A stretch of 64,000 nt of DNA from Solirubrobacter deserti. GTDB lineage: Bacteria; Actinomycetota; Thermoleophilia; Solirubrobacterales; Solirubrobacteraceae. The position numbers were made by a program, and so were the translations under genes. Below, piece after piece: positions 57,093-64,000 of the stretch. Within the stretch, counting starts at the first letter, position 1. Each line of letters begins with the position of its first letter. The notes under the pieces are model-generated. The model had not been told where the DNA came from. It searched no databases and saw only the letters and a program-made list of their open reading frames with translations. The stretch lies in assembly GCF_003344625.1 (NCBI RefSeq), contig NZ_QPKJ02000005.1:62001-126000 (forward strand), read 5' to 3'.

Positions 57093-57772
57093 AAGCCCCT
57101 CCAACCGCCGAGACGGCCCTGCTGTTACAACGGGCGCGCTTCCTGCTGCTCGACTTCGACGGGCCGGTTTGCTCCATCTTCGCGGGCACTCCGGCTTCCC
57201 GAGTAGCCAACGATCTTCTGGGCGCACTTCGTACCGAGGGCGTCAGCATTCCGGAGCGAATCAAGGCGACATTGGACCCGTTTGAGGTGCTGCGCTTCGC
57301 GCACTCGATCAACTTCGCGGCTGCGGACCGCACAGAACGTCGACTACGTGAGGCTGAAGTCGCCGCGGTCCCTACAGCAATGCGCACGCCACACGCCGCC
57401 GACCTCATCACAGCTTGGCGTAAGACCGGAAAAGCCGTGGCAATCGTGAGCAACAACTCGGAGGCCGCCGTCGTGGCTTTCGCTTGCCTTCATCGCCTCA
57501 CGCTCGACGCGGTCGTTGGTCGTACCTCTTCCGATCCGTCGCTTCTCAAGCCCAATCCGCATCTGGTCGAGCGAGCGGTCGACGCTCTCGGTGCTGCCGG
57601 CCCTGACACAGTGCTCGTCGGAGATTCTCCAAGCGACATCGTGGCCGCCAAGGAGTCCTGCGTCAACGCGATCGGCTATGCCAACAAGATCGGAAAGTAC
57701 GCGCGTCTTGTCGACGCAGGCGCGGACGGCGTAGTGGAAGACCTCGGCACGCTGCTAGATGCCCTTCGATAG
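57089..57772 (+). CDS. HAD-family phosphatase
   Basis: A 227-residue haloacid dehalogenase-type hydrolase. Motif I is LLLDFDGPV (nucleophile Asp; the general-acid Asp two residues on is replaced by Gly-Pro order DFDGPV, with the second Asp kept), motif II SNNSE, motif III K in LLKPNPH, and motif IV GDSPSDI. It is translationally coupled to the GntR gene, an arrangement seen on several actinobacterial elements. Substrate unknown. Convergent with the cassette, 19 bp away. Confidence 0.82.
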   Translation: MKAPPTAETALLLQRARFLLLDFDGPVCSIFAGTPASRVANDLLGALRTEGVSIPERIKATLDPFEVLRFAHSINFAAADRTERRLREAEVAAVPTAMRTPHAADLITAWRKTGKAVAIVSNNSEAAVVAFACLHRLTLDAVVGRTSSDPSLLKPNPHLVERAVDALGAAGPDTVLVGDSPSDIVAAKESCVNAIGYANKIGKYARLVDAGADGVVEDLGTLLDALR

Positions 57773-57791
57773 GCCGCTCACGCGATTCGAG

Positions 57792-58484
57792 TCAGCGCGC
57801 CCGCTGCACATCCCACAGGAAAAGGTCGAGCTCGGCCGGTGAGGCATCGAGTTGTTCCGCCCACTGGAGGTACGCTCGCTCTATCTCGAGATAGTCGCGC
57901 GCGCTTGACGGTCGCTTCTCGCTAACACCGGCTTCGGCCAGCGCGCGCAATACGTGCACATCGAGAATCGCGAGTCGCTCGGCCCAGCCGCAATTGCGCA
58001 GCAGCCAACTTGCGGTTTTTAGACCGACGCCGGGGCAATCGCATAGCCACTGCCGCCGCTCATCTTCGCTCTGCTGCGCAGCGAGACCCGAGCGTAGGCC
58101 GCCACGGTCTCTGACCCACACGACAGCGTCGCTCACCAGCCGCGCCTTGCGAGCCGGGAATCGATACCGGCGCCAGGCACCATCGGCGCACGCCGGCTCG
58201 AACTGCGGCTTCCTCAGTTCGTGCTCGAGTCGCTGGCGGAGCTGATCGTGCGACCACAGGTCGTGAAACGGGTCCAGAGCCATCACCACTCTCGTAGCGG
58301 ACCGCCCTAGCTCATACGTGACGCCATGCCCGCCCAGCAGGCAGAAGACCAACTCACGGCGAAGGTCTCTCTCGTCCGCTGGGACAGACGGTGCGGTGAC
58401 GGCGTACTTGACCTTGTGACGCTCCCACACCGGGGACCACCACGGTTCGGAGAGTTCTGCCACACGGGCGGGGTCTACGTGCAT
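57792..58484 (-). CDS. OGG-like HhH-GPD DNA glycosylase, CBASS ancillary gene
   Basis: A 230-residue protein with the helix-hairpin-helix GPD signature CPGVGLKTASW followed by ILDVHVL. K156 and D175 match the catalytic lysine and aspartate of 8-oxoguanine glycosylases (PGVGTK and PVDVH in human OGG1). Type IV CBASS loci are known to encode an OGG homologue beside QueC and TGT. The ATG at 58484 gives the family-like length; an in-frame ATG at 58664 would run through queD by 120 bp and is less likely. Last gene of the cassette. Its target may be a modified base rather than oxidised DNA. Confidence 0.78.
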   Translation of the reverse strand: MHVDPARVAELSEPWWSPVWERHKVKYAVTAPSVPADERDLRRELVFCLLGGHGVTYELGRSATRVVMALDPFHDLWSHDQLRQRLEHELRKPQFEPACADGAWRRYRFPARKARLVSDAVVWVRDRGGLRSGLAAQQSEDERRQWLCDCPGVGLKTASWLLRNCGWAERLAILDVHVLRALAEAGVSEKRPSSARDYLEIERAYLQWAEQLDASPAELDLFLWDVQRAR

Positions 58485-58543
58485 CGTTCTTGGTTTCTCG
58501 AACCGCGCCCGGATCTCCTCCGTACACCGAGGCGGATGACGCG

Positions 58544-58927
58544 TCAACTCGACCCGCCACCAGGATCGCGTGGGCCGCGATAGATGCACGATGCAGTGCA
58601 CGTTTCCGCGACTCGTACGGCAACCAAACCCGGCAAAGTGCTCTCGATCTGGGTCCAGATCCATGCGGCGAGAAGCTCGGACGTGGGATTCTCGAGGCCC
58701 GCCACCTCGTTGAGGTAGTGGTGATCGAGTTGATCGTGCAGCGGGGCCCATGCGCTGGCGAGATCTGCGAAGTCGCAAACCCATCCCTCAGACGACAGGT
58801 CGCCGGCCACGGTGAGTTCTACGACGAAAGAATGACCGTGCAGTCGCCGGCATTTATGGCCATGTGGGGCCTTGGGAAGCAAATGCGCCGCCTCGAACCG
58901 AAATGCGCGCGTAATCTCGAAGCTCAC
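58544..58927 (-). CDS. queD: 6-carboxy-5,6,7,8-tetrahydropterin synthase
   Basis: A 127-residue QueD/PTPS enzyme. Zn ligands H15 (FRFEAAH), H30 and H32 (LHGHS), catalytic C26 (HKCRRLHGH), DHHYLN and the C-terminal AETCTAS segment are all present. It makes CPH4 from dihydroneopterin triphosphate, the first committed step to 7-deazaguanine. The substrate would come from the host GTP cyclohydrolase I, as no folE is in the cassette. GTG start overlaps the queE stop (GTGA). Confidence 0.9.
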   Translation of the reverse strand: MSFEITRAFRFEAAHLLPKAPHGHKCRRLHGHSFVVELTVAGDLSSEGWVCDFADLASAWAPLHDQLDHHYLNEVAGLENPTSELLAAWIWTQIESTLPGLVAVRVAETCTASCIYRGPRDPGGGSS

Positions 58928-59562
58928 GGGATACCAAGCACCTTGTGCCACTGGCGGCTTAGCTGCCAGGCCGGTCGGTCGCGGCACGTGGCGATCGTCA
59001 CGGCGGTGTTGTGGTCCACGTCAGGGCCATCAATCGGCTGCAAGAACCGGTGTGAGAACTCCAAACGCTCGAGTTCCGCGAGGTCCAGGCCCGACTGCGG
59101 CCAGGCGATCTTGATCTCGTCACCGCTACGTTGACGCAACGGAGCTCCGGATTTGGGACTCACGCAAATCCAGTCGACGCCCTCTGGGACAGGATTGGTT
59201 CCATTAGTCTCGATCGCCAATACTGCACCGTTCTCGCGTACTGCTCCGATTAGTGCCGCGTCCAACTGCAGTGTCGGCTCTCCGCCGGTGAAGACGACAA
59301 ACGCGGGGCTGCTAAACGACCAGCACGCATGAATCGCCGCCGCCAGCGTCGCCGGAGATTCGAATCGGCCGCCTCCCTCGCCGTCTGTCCCAACGAAGTC
59401 GGTGTCGCAGAAGCCACAGATCGCGTTCGACCGGCCGCTCTCACGCCCATTCCACAGGTTGCAGCCGGAGAAGCGGCAGAAGACCGCCGGACGCCCGGTG
59501 TTGTAACCCTCGCCTTGAAGAGTCGGGAAGATCGACTTGACCATGTAGCGGCGCCGCCTCAC
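58924..59562 (-). CDS. queE: 7-carboxy-7-deazaguanine synthase (radical SAM)
   Basis: A 212-residue QueE. The unusual cluster motif C34-x14-C49-x2-C52 is visible (FSGCNLW ... ICGFCDTDF), with LQGEG and FTGGEPTLQ typical of the family. It converts CPH4 to 7-carboxy-7-deazaguanine with SAM. The GTG at 59562 overlaps the SLATT gene stop (GTGA) and precedes the family-like MVKSIFPTLQGEG; ATG 59544 is the alternative. Confidence 0.92.
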   Translation of the reverse strand: MRRRRYMVKSIFPTLQGEGYNTGRPAVFCRFSGCNLWNGRESGRSNAICGFCDTDFVGTDGEGGGRFESPATLAAAIHACWSFSSPAFVVFTGGEPTLQLDAALIGAVRENGAVLAIETNGTNPVPEGVDWICVSPKSGAPLRQRSGDEIKIAWPQSGLDLAELERLEFSHRFLQPIDGPDVDHNTAVTIATCRDRPAWQLSRQWHKVLGIP

Positions 59563-60227
59563 GATCTCGGACGATCCGTGTCGGCGAGCCCCTGTTCTCT
59601 GGGGAGATCCGGAGTCACGGGGTCCGCTTCCGGCGGAGCCGTGATCTTGGCCGCCTTTCTGCTCTTCTGTGATCCGAACATGCTTCGCCAGAGCACGGTG
59701 CATCGAAGCCACCAGGTCGGTGACCCGGGGCGTTGGTCCGCGAGGGTGAAAACCTCGCGCTTCCGGTTGTGACGGGCCTTCAGCGATGCGGCCTTCATGT
59801 CCGGGATCGGCGCGATCGCCCCCATGACCCGCGCGTATTCGACAGCAAGATCTTTGTCCGGAACTGACCATCGTTCATTCTCGACCTCGGCGCGCGCGAA
59901 AACCAAGTTGAGTTCTCCAAGCTGCTTCGCGGCTTCGGCATGCGCCGCTGCTTGTGTCGGCCAGCCGACAACGAGATCAACAACGGAGACGAAGAAGGTC
60001 ACGCCCGCAAGCGCCGCAAGGAAACTCTGCAGTCGTCCCTCGAGTCCGAGGATCGAGATCTGCTGGTCGTCGTTGGCCAACGCGAGCACGAGGCTCGTGA
60101 TCGAGAACGCCATCACGCCCAGCACGAGAAGACGCGCTCGCCGCAAGTATCGATCGCGCAGCGTCGCATGCGCCGTGAGCATCCAGCCGATTACTCGACG
60201 GCAGCGGTTGTACTCCTTCTGAGTCAT
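59559..60227 (-). CDS. SLATT-domain two-TM protein, probable CBASS effector
   Basis: A 222-residue protein with two membrane helices (about 31-52 and 66-89) and a long cytoplasmic helical region, the layout of SLATT domains (SMODS- and SLOG-associating 2TM effectors). SLATT proteins are predicted pore-forming effectors that damage the membrane when a nucleotide second messenger is made. It follows the CD-NTase-like gene by one base (TAAGATG), the usual effector position. The C-terminal tail is basic and proline-rich. Confidence 0.82.
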   Translation of the reverse strand: MTQKEYNRCRRVIGWMLTAHATLRDRYLRRARLLVLGVMAFSITSLVLALANDDQQISILGLEGRLQSFLAALAGVTFFVSVVDLVVGWPTQAAAHAEAAKQLGELNLVFARAEVENERWSVPDKDLAVEYARVMGAIAPIPDMKAASLKARHNRKREVFTLADQRPGSPTWWLRCTVLWRSMFGSQKSRKAAKITAPPEADPVTPDLPREQGLADTDRPRS

Positions 60228-60228
60228 C

Positions 60229-61146
60229 TTATTCGAGCAACCGCCGCCACTCCTCGGCGCTCCTCGCATTCTGCATTCGCGAAGCGATCCGACGGAGCGC
60301 GGTGGCGACCCGCTGTCGATGTGGCGAGTTCTCAGCCCCGAAGGTCTCATCGATACGCGTCGATTGACCCGTCACGTCGGCGATCGGCCGTTTGATCCTC
60401 TCGGCGGCGTGACTAAAGAAGTGCCCGAGCATCGCTTTGGCGTTGCGGGGACCCTGGTAGCCACGAAAGGCATCGACCGCGAGCGCTTCCATGTGGTAGC
60501 CACCAGGACGGTCGCGTTCTCCGAGCGACGCGTCCACGACCGCCTTAGCAAGCTTGATCGTCGGTACAACGCGTCCCCCTTGTTCACGGTTGGTGTGCGT
60601 CAAGCGCTCCTCGAATGCGCGTGGCCGGATGAACGACCACCCCGTGCCCGCCTTGTCGGAAATTGCAATGTTGCCGCCTCGCTCAACCGCCGGGAGCAGC
60701 TGAATCTGGTTGCCGTCCTTATACGTGACCGTGACTGCAAAACCCGCATCGATCGAAGCGACCCGGCCCATGTCAAGGCCCTGACGAAGGGCGCGCTCCA
60801 TCGCGGAACGAAGCGCGCTCGGCGTATCCCCGTCAAGCGCCTCATGCTTCAAGACGACGAGGGAATCGACATCGGAGAGACCGTCGACGTAGGTGTGCTT
60901 GGCGACCGAGCCGCCATAGAGCAAGCGATCAATTCCAGCTATGCGGTCTCCGAGAGCGTTCGTGATCTCGTCGAGCCGCTCGTTGACGAGTTCCGTGTCG
61001 CGGTTGTTGATGAGCGCAAGCTGCTCGTTGAGCAGGGCGTTGACATCGCTCTCGAGGCGAGCCTGTTCTAGTTCCTTCTGAACCTCGGCTCGGAGCTCAT
61101 CGGCACTTCGACTGCTATGGAGCCCCCCGCCACCGCTCCCGCCCAT
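60229..61146 (-). CDS. CD-NTase-like nucleotidyltransferase with Gly-rich N-terminus
   Basis: A 305-residue polymerase-beta-fold enzyme. GGS at 78-80 and DVD at 92-94 in YGGSVAKHTYVDGLSDVDSL are the GS and DxD catalytic motifs of cGAS/DncV-like nucleotidyltransferases. The third acidic position, usually Asp, reads Q149 in NQIQLLPA, which is a variant or loss. The chain begins MGGSGGGGLH, a flexible glycine tail. It is between the TGT-like and SLATT genes and would make the second messenger that activates the effector. Directly abuts the TGT-like stop (TGAATG). Confidence 0.85.
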   Translation of the reverse strand: MGGSGGGGLHSSRSADELRAEVQKELEQARLESDVNALLNEQLALINNRDTELVNERLDEITNALGDRIAGIDRLLYGGSVAKHTYVDGLSDVDSLVVLKHEALDGDTPSALRSAMERALRQGLDMGRVASIDAGFAVTVTYKDGNQIQLLPAVERGGNIAISDKAGTGWSFIRPRAFEERLTHTNREQGGRVVPTIKLAKAVVDASLGERDRPGGYHMEALAVDAFRGYQGPRNAKAMLGHFFSHAAERIKRPIADVTGQSTRIDETFGAENSPHRQRVATALRRIASRMQNARSAEEWRRLLE

Positions 61147-62205
61147 TCAGGTTCTCCTTGCCATCGCAGAAAGGTACGCGCTCTGTAGGACGTCACCGAG
61201 GTGCTCGCCGGGCCGGCCCACCATGGGATCGTTGAAGATCGTCCAGTCGTACGACTCGGCTACGAATCGGCGCAGCCGCGACTGCAGCTGACCGAGAAAT
61301 GTCAAGTTCGATGCCAGCGCGGCGAACCGGCGAACGTCGTCTCGCTGTTCGATCAAGCTCTGCAACAAGGGCGCTTGCTCGCGATGCACTGCGAGTCCGT
61401 GCCAGTACGCGTACCGCAACCACGTCAATCCGTCGAAGATGTCCGCGCCGGCAGCGAAGTAGAGCGGCACGAACAGGGGATCGAGTGCCCCGAAAATATG
61501 GATCGGCGTGCTCAGTCTCGCCCGATCCAGTATCGAGCGCAGGCGCATGACACCGACTATGCGGTCGAGTAATGTCGCGCCGAGCTCGTGCTCTGTGATG
61601 CCTATGACTCCGAAGAACGCGAGCTTCGACGCGCACGCTTCGAGCTCTTCCAGGTCGTGGATCGAGCCACGGCACGGTTTGAGGAGCACGATTGGAGTTA
61701 GAGCGCGACGACCAGCAAGAAACTCCTGCGCGGACCGCAGCTGCGCCGCGTAGCTCTCGCCGGGACGATCCCAAGCGACTGCAGCACAGTTGACCGCAGC
61801 GGCGGGCAGGCGATCTAGCAGGACCCCGTAATCCGCTTCGGTCCACGGCAACGGCTCACGTAGATCTTGAAGCAGCTCGCCGCTGTCGACCTTTGGACGC
61901 ACCTCATAGCCGCCACTGTCGATGATCAGAACTTCGGGACGCGATAGGAGACTTGCGCTCCAGTCTTCGTCTTCCAGGCTGTCGGCGGCGGCGAGCAAGC
62001 CGTGGTGCAGATCGTACGCCGACACCAGGAAGCTCTCGGTCAGGCGATCTGCGAAGAACTCGAGTGCGCTGGAAACCTCCGACCGTTCCGGCTCGCCCGG
62101 TTCACGGATCGCTCCGAATCCACGCGATGAGAACGACGGAACGAGAAGCGGGGTCGCGATCTGGTCCCCCGACACCAACCGCAATGACCTGATCTCAGCC
62201 GACAC
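61147..62205 (-). CDS. TGT-like protein (CBASS ancillary, Cap10-like)
   Basis: A 352-residue TIM-barrel protein related to tRNA-guanine transglycosylase. VLIIDSGGYEV (D96) corresponds to TDSGGFQ of TGT, and GADIFDGLTWLRYA matches the GxDxFD active-site segment. The C-terminal zinc motif (CxCxxC...H) of queuosine TGTs is absent, so it is probably not a tRNA enzyme. In type IV CBASS the TGT homologue is thought to handle the 7-deazaguanine tag. GTG 62205 chosen for GGGAGG upstream; it overlaps queC by 11 bp. Confidence 0.8.
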   Translation of the reverse strand: MSAEIRSLRLVSGDQIATPLLVPSFSSRGFGAIREPGEPERSEVSSALEFFADRLTESFLVSAYDLHHGLLAAADSLEDEDWSASLLSRPEVLIIDSGGYEVRPKVDSGELLQDLREPLPWTEADYGVLLDRLPAAAVNCAAVAWDRPGESYAAQLRSAQEFLAGRRALTPIVLLKPCRGSIHDLEELEACASKLAFFGVIGITEHELGATLLDRIVGVMRLRSILDRARLSTPIHIFGALDPLFVPLYFAAGADIFDGLTWLRYAYWHGLAVHREQAPLLQSLIEQRDDVRRFAALASNLTFLGQLQSRLRRFVAESYDWTIFNDPMVGRPGEHLGDVLQSAYLSAMARRT

Positions 62206-62734
62206 CCAGGGCCTCCCGATCTGCACAAGACGAGCAGGCGCCGCACGCATCGTCCGACGCTTCACAGCTATGCGTCACCGAAAGCGGAACATCGAGGCGT
62301 AACGCGAGCGCGTGGATATCGCCTTTGCTCCAGTTCAGGAAAGGCGTCACGAGCTGCATCGCACCGTCACGGTGAAAATCGAGTGTGCGCTGCAGCAGAT
62401 CGACGAAATCCGGCGAGCAATCGCGATAGCCGGTCCCGGCATGGATCCCCAGACCGACTAGTGCCGCATCCGGTCGTAGGGCCGCGGCGCAGGTCACGAG
62501 CAGCGCGTTCCGCATCGGGATCTCTCCCGCGCTGATCACGAGACCTTGCACCTGAAGTTCTTGGACGGGAGCGGCGAAGTGGTGGCCAAGTGATCGCACT
62601 GCTTCGCGCTCCGCCTCACGCGCTGGCTGGCCATAGTCCACGAAGCAGAGCTCAACCTCTTGGTCCTCCGTAACCGCGAGCGCCGTGAGCGTCGCCGAAT
62701 CAATACCGCCACTGCATAAGACGACGTAACCCAT
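62195..62734 (-). CDS. QueC-like adenine-nucleotide alpha-hydrolase (Cap9-like)
   Basis: A 179-residue QueC homologue: PP-loop CSGGIDSATL (8-13 SGGIDS), PMRNALLVTCAAAL and a zinc motif with C157, C164, C167 and C170 (CEASDDACGACSSC). QueC normally turns 7-carboxy- to 7-cyano-7-deazaguanine using two ATP and is about 220-230 residues. This protein is shorter. In type IV CBASS, QueC-like Cap9 is reported to attach a deazaguanine to the CD-NTase N-terminus. First gene of the cassette, with AGGTG before ATG 62734. Confidence 0.88.
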   Translation of the reverse strand: MGYVVLCSGGIDSATLTALAVTEDQEVELCFVDYGQPAREAEREAVRSLGHHFAAPVQELQVQGLVISAGEIPMRNALLVTCAAALRPDAALVGLGIHAGTGYRDCSPDFVDLLQRTLDFHRDGAMQLVTPFLNWSKGDIHALALRLDVPLSVTHSCEASDDACGACSSCADREALGVG

Positions 62735-62772
62735 GATCACCTGGGAGAGCCTCGACCAATAGATTCTGTGAC

Positions 62773-62801
62773 ACCGTACGCAACGAGTCGGACGCGATCA
62801 A
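62773..62801 (-). promoter_or_regulatory. Candidate promoter of the CBASS-like cassette
   Basis: On the minus strand TTGATC (62801-62796), a 17-bp spacer and TACGGT (62778-62773) lie about 40 bp before the queC-like ATG. Both hexamers match the consensus only in part. Confidence 0.4.
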
Positions 62802-62867
62802 CTGAGGCCTACCGGTCGCGAGATATGTCCCCTTGTCGCCCGTGATGACCTCCTCCACGACGTCAAG

Positions 62868-62884
62868 GGCGGCCTTCGGCCGCC
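62868..62884. terminator. Stem-loop separating the cassette from the right-end genes
   Basis: A perfect 7-bp stem GGCGGCC/GGCCGCC with loop TTC, just past the stop of the 62945 gene and upstream of the cassette promoter. Confidence 0.5.
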
Positions 62885-62944
62885 GGCCGGCTGCGCGCGG
62901 CTCGCTTCGCTCGCCGTGCTCGCCGGCCAACACCGGCGCGCGCC

Positions 62945-63139
62945 TTAGGGGTTCGCGCTCGACTGGGCGCGCCGATTCCGTGTCCATTCGATCAAGCGGA
63001 AGACGACCTCCACCTGGAACGCCGCCCACAACAGCCCTACGTACCACGGCACGCCCACGGCCACAGCGACGCCCCACAGCCCGACGATCAGCGCCGCGTA
63101 CACCCAGAACCACTTGCCGCCCGTCATCGTCCAGGACAC
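62945..63139 (-). CDS. Small membrane protein of unknown function
   Basis: A 64-residue protein with two hydrophobic segments (about 9-28 and 31-50) rich in Trp and Val (GKWFWVYAALIVGLWGVAVA) and a basic tail. Inside the element, upstream of the cassette. It might be cargo or a small defence-related membrane factor; nothing in the sequence decides this. Confidence 0.5.
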   Translation of the reverse strand: MSWTMTGGKWFWVYAALIVGLWGVAVAVGVPWYVGLLWAAFQVEVVFRLIEWTRNRRAQSSANP

Positions 63140-63585
63140 ATCGCGATGCTATCCGCGAACGTAAACCCGGGTCGACTCGTTTACGGCTAGCTCCGCCGTC
63201 CGGCGGCGTCAAGTGGACTGCTGCGCAGCTCGCTGCGCTCGGCCCTGTCGGGCTCCGCTTGACCCCACCGGCCGACTCCGCTGATGCGCGGGTCAAGGAG
63301 GCTCCGCCAGGACTGCCGCACCAAGGGCGGCGCTGAGCTGAGCTGAGCTGGCGGGCAGACCGGGTCTACTTCCTCGCCTTCTCCCCTCACGGGGACCGGT
63401 TTCCACCCCTTACCGCGAGATCGGCTAGGCCGTCAGGGTAGGCCGCGAACGGCGGTCGTCACCGGCCGCGCGTCGTGCCCACAACGTGCCCACTTCCACG
63501 AGAGGCCCCATTTCGGGCACCCATCCGACCCACGCTTACCGCGGCGTAGAGCCAAATGAGCGCCCTCAATGAACCGGTTTTCAGC
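63140..63585. other. Right-end non-coding region of the element
   Basis: About 445 bp without a convincing gene. It holds an inverted repeat CGTAAAC/GTTTACG (63160-63166, 63179-63185), a (GCTGA)n tandem repeat at 63332-63350, and the 20-bp arm-type repeat at 63474-63493. Frames through it are shadow-like and poorly conserved in appearance. It is a likely place for an origin or transfer locus of the element. Confidence 0.55.
63474..63493. repeat. Arm-type site, right copy
   Basis: Exact copy of the 20-bp CGTGCCCAC-AA-CGTGCCCAC at 51077-51096, 93 bp inside the attR repeat. Confidence 0.6.
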
Positions 63586-63981
<396 letters not shown>

Positions 63982-64000
63982 CGGCAGGTCTTCTCCTGGT

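Noticed and set aside
57792..62734. Dpd-type 7-deazaguanine DNA modification system
   Set aside because: A TGT-like protein and Que enzymes suggested it, but no DpdB/C or other Dpd restriction genes are present, while a CD-NTase-like gene and a SLATT gene are.
57792..62734. QatABCD defence system (contains a QueC-like QatC)
   Set aside because: No QatA ATPase or TatD-like QatD is encoded.
62700..62858. A 52-residue frame (GTG 62858) upstream of and overlapping the QueC-like gene
   Set aside because: It looks somewhat protein-like (VITGDKGTYLATGRPQ), but it overlaps queC and the candidate promoter and has no supporting context. It could be a real leader peptide; evidence is too thin to list it as a gene.
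63332..63350. GCTGA tandem repeat
   Set aside because: About four units only; not a CRISPR or a recognisable satellite. No CRISPR array was found anywhere in the window.

Overview
The window is high-GC actinobacterial DNA. Many GTG starts, four-base ATGA/GTGA gene junctions, a complete nuoA-N operon and an RepSA/FtsK-type integrative element all fit. The gene mix (tandem-domain ThyX homologue, MreB, LytS/LytTR pair, several small secreted proteins) resembles Thermoleophilia such as Solirubrobacterales. That placement is inference, because no rRNA is present.

Layout. 1-11.6 kb: 3' end of acetyl-CoA synthetase, two two-subunit acetate/pyruvate-type symporter modules placed tail to tail, one of them in an operon with a LytS/LytTR two-component system, a dispersed family of three secreted proteins, and a second acyl-CoA synthetase. 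11.6-18.1 kb: transglutaminase-like membrane protein, secreted nuclease, NTF2-like protein, double ThyX-like protein, VOC protein and a Flp/TadE-like surface protein. 18.2-33.3 kb: a 14-gene respiratory complex I operon read on the minus strand, closed by a strong terminator. 33.4-50.9 kb: mostly housekeeping and stress genes (serS, transaldolase, cupredoxin and cytochrome c lipoproteins, ThDP enzyme, sulfatase, ferritin-like protein, XRE and TetR regulators with visible operators, MreB) and three tRNA genes (Ser-TGA, Ser-GCT, Arg-ACG).

50,960-63,631: an integrative element of the AICE type inserted in the 3' end of tRNA-Arg(ACG). A perfect 46-bp direct repeat bounds it and a 20-bp repeat lies just inside each end. 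The backbone is int, xis, a RepSA-like initiator, a sigma-like protein, an FtsK/TraB-like translocase, an SCO3933-like protein, a GntR repressor and a HAD phosphatase. A consensus TTGACA-17-TATGTT promoter overlapping a 12-bp palindrome drives the transfer operon.

The cargo (57,792-62,734, minus strand, visibly lower GC) is the most interesting part: QueC-like, TGT-like, CD-NTase-like, SLATT two-TM effector, QueE, QueD and an OGG-like HhH glycosylase in one tightly packed operon. QueC, TGT and OGG beside a CD-NTase and an effector is the gene set of type IV CBASS anti-phage systems. The nucleotidyltransferase begins with a glycine-rich tail (MGGSGGGG), which fits N-terminal attachment of a 7-deazaguanine base to the CD-NTase. 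This copy also brings QueD and QueE, so it appears to carry its own 7-deazaguanine supply downstream of the host's GTP cyclohydrolase I.
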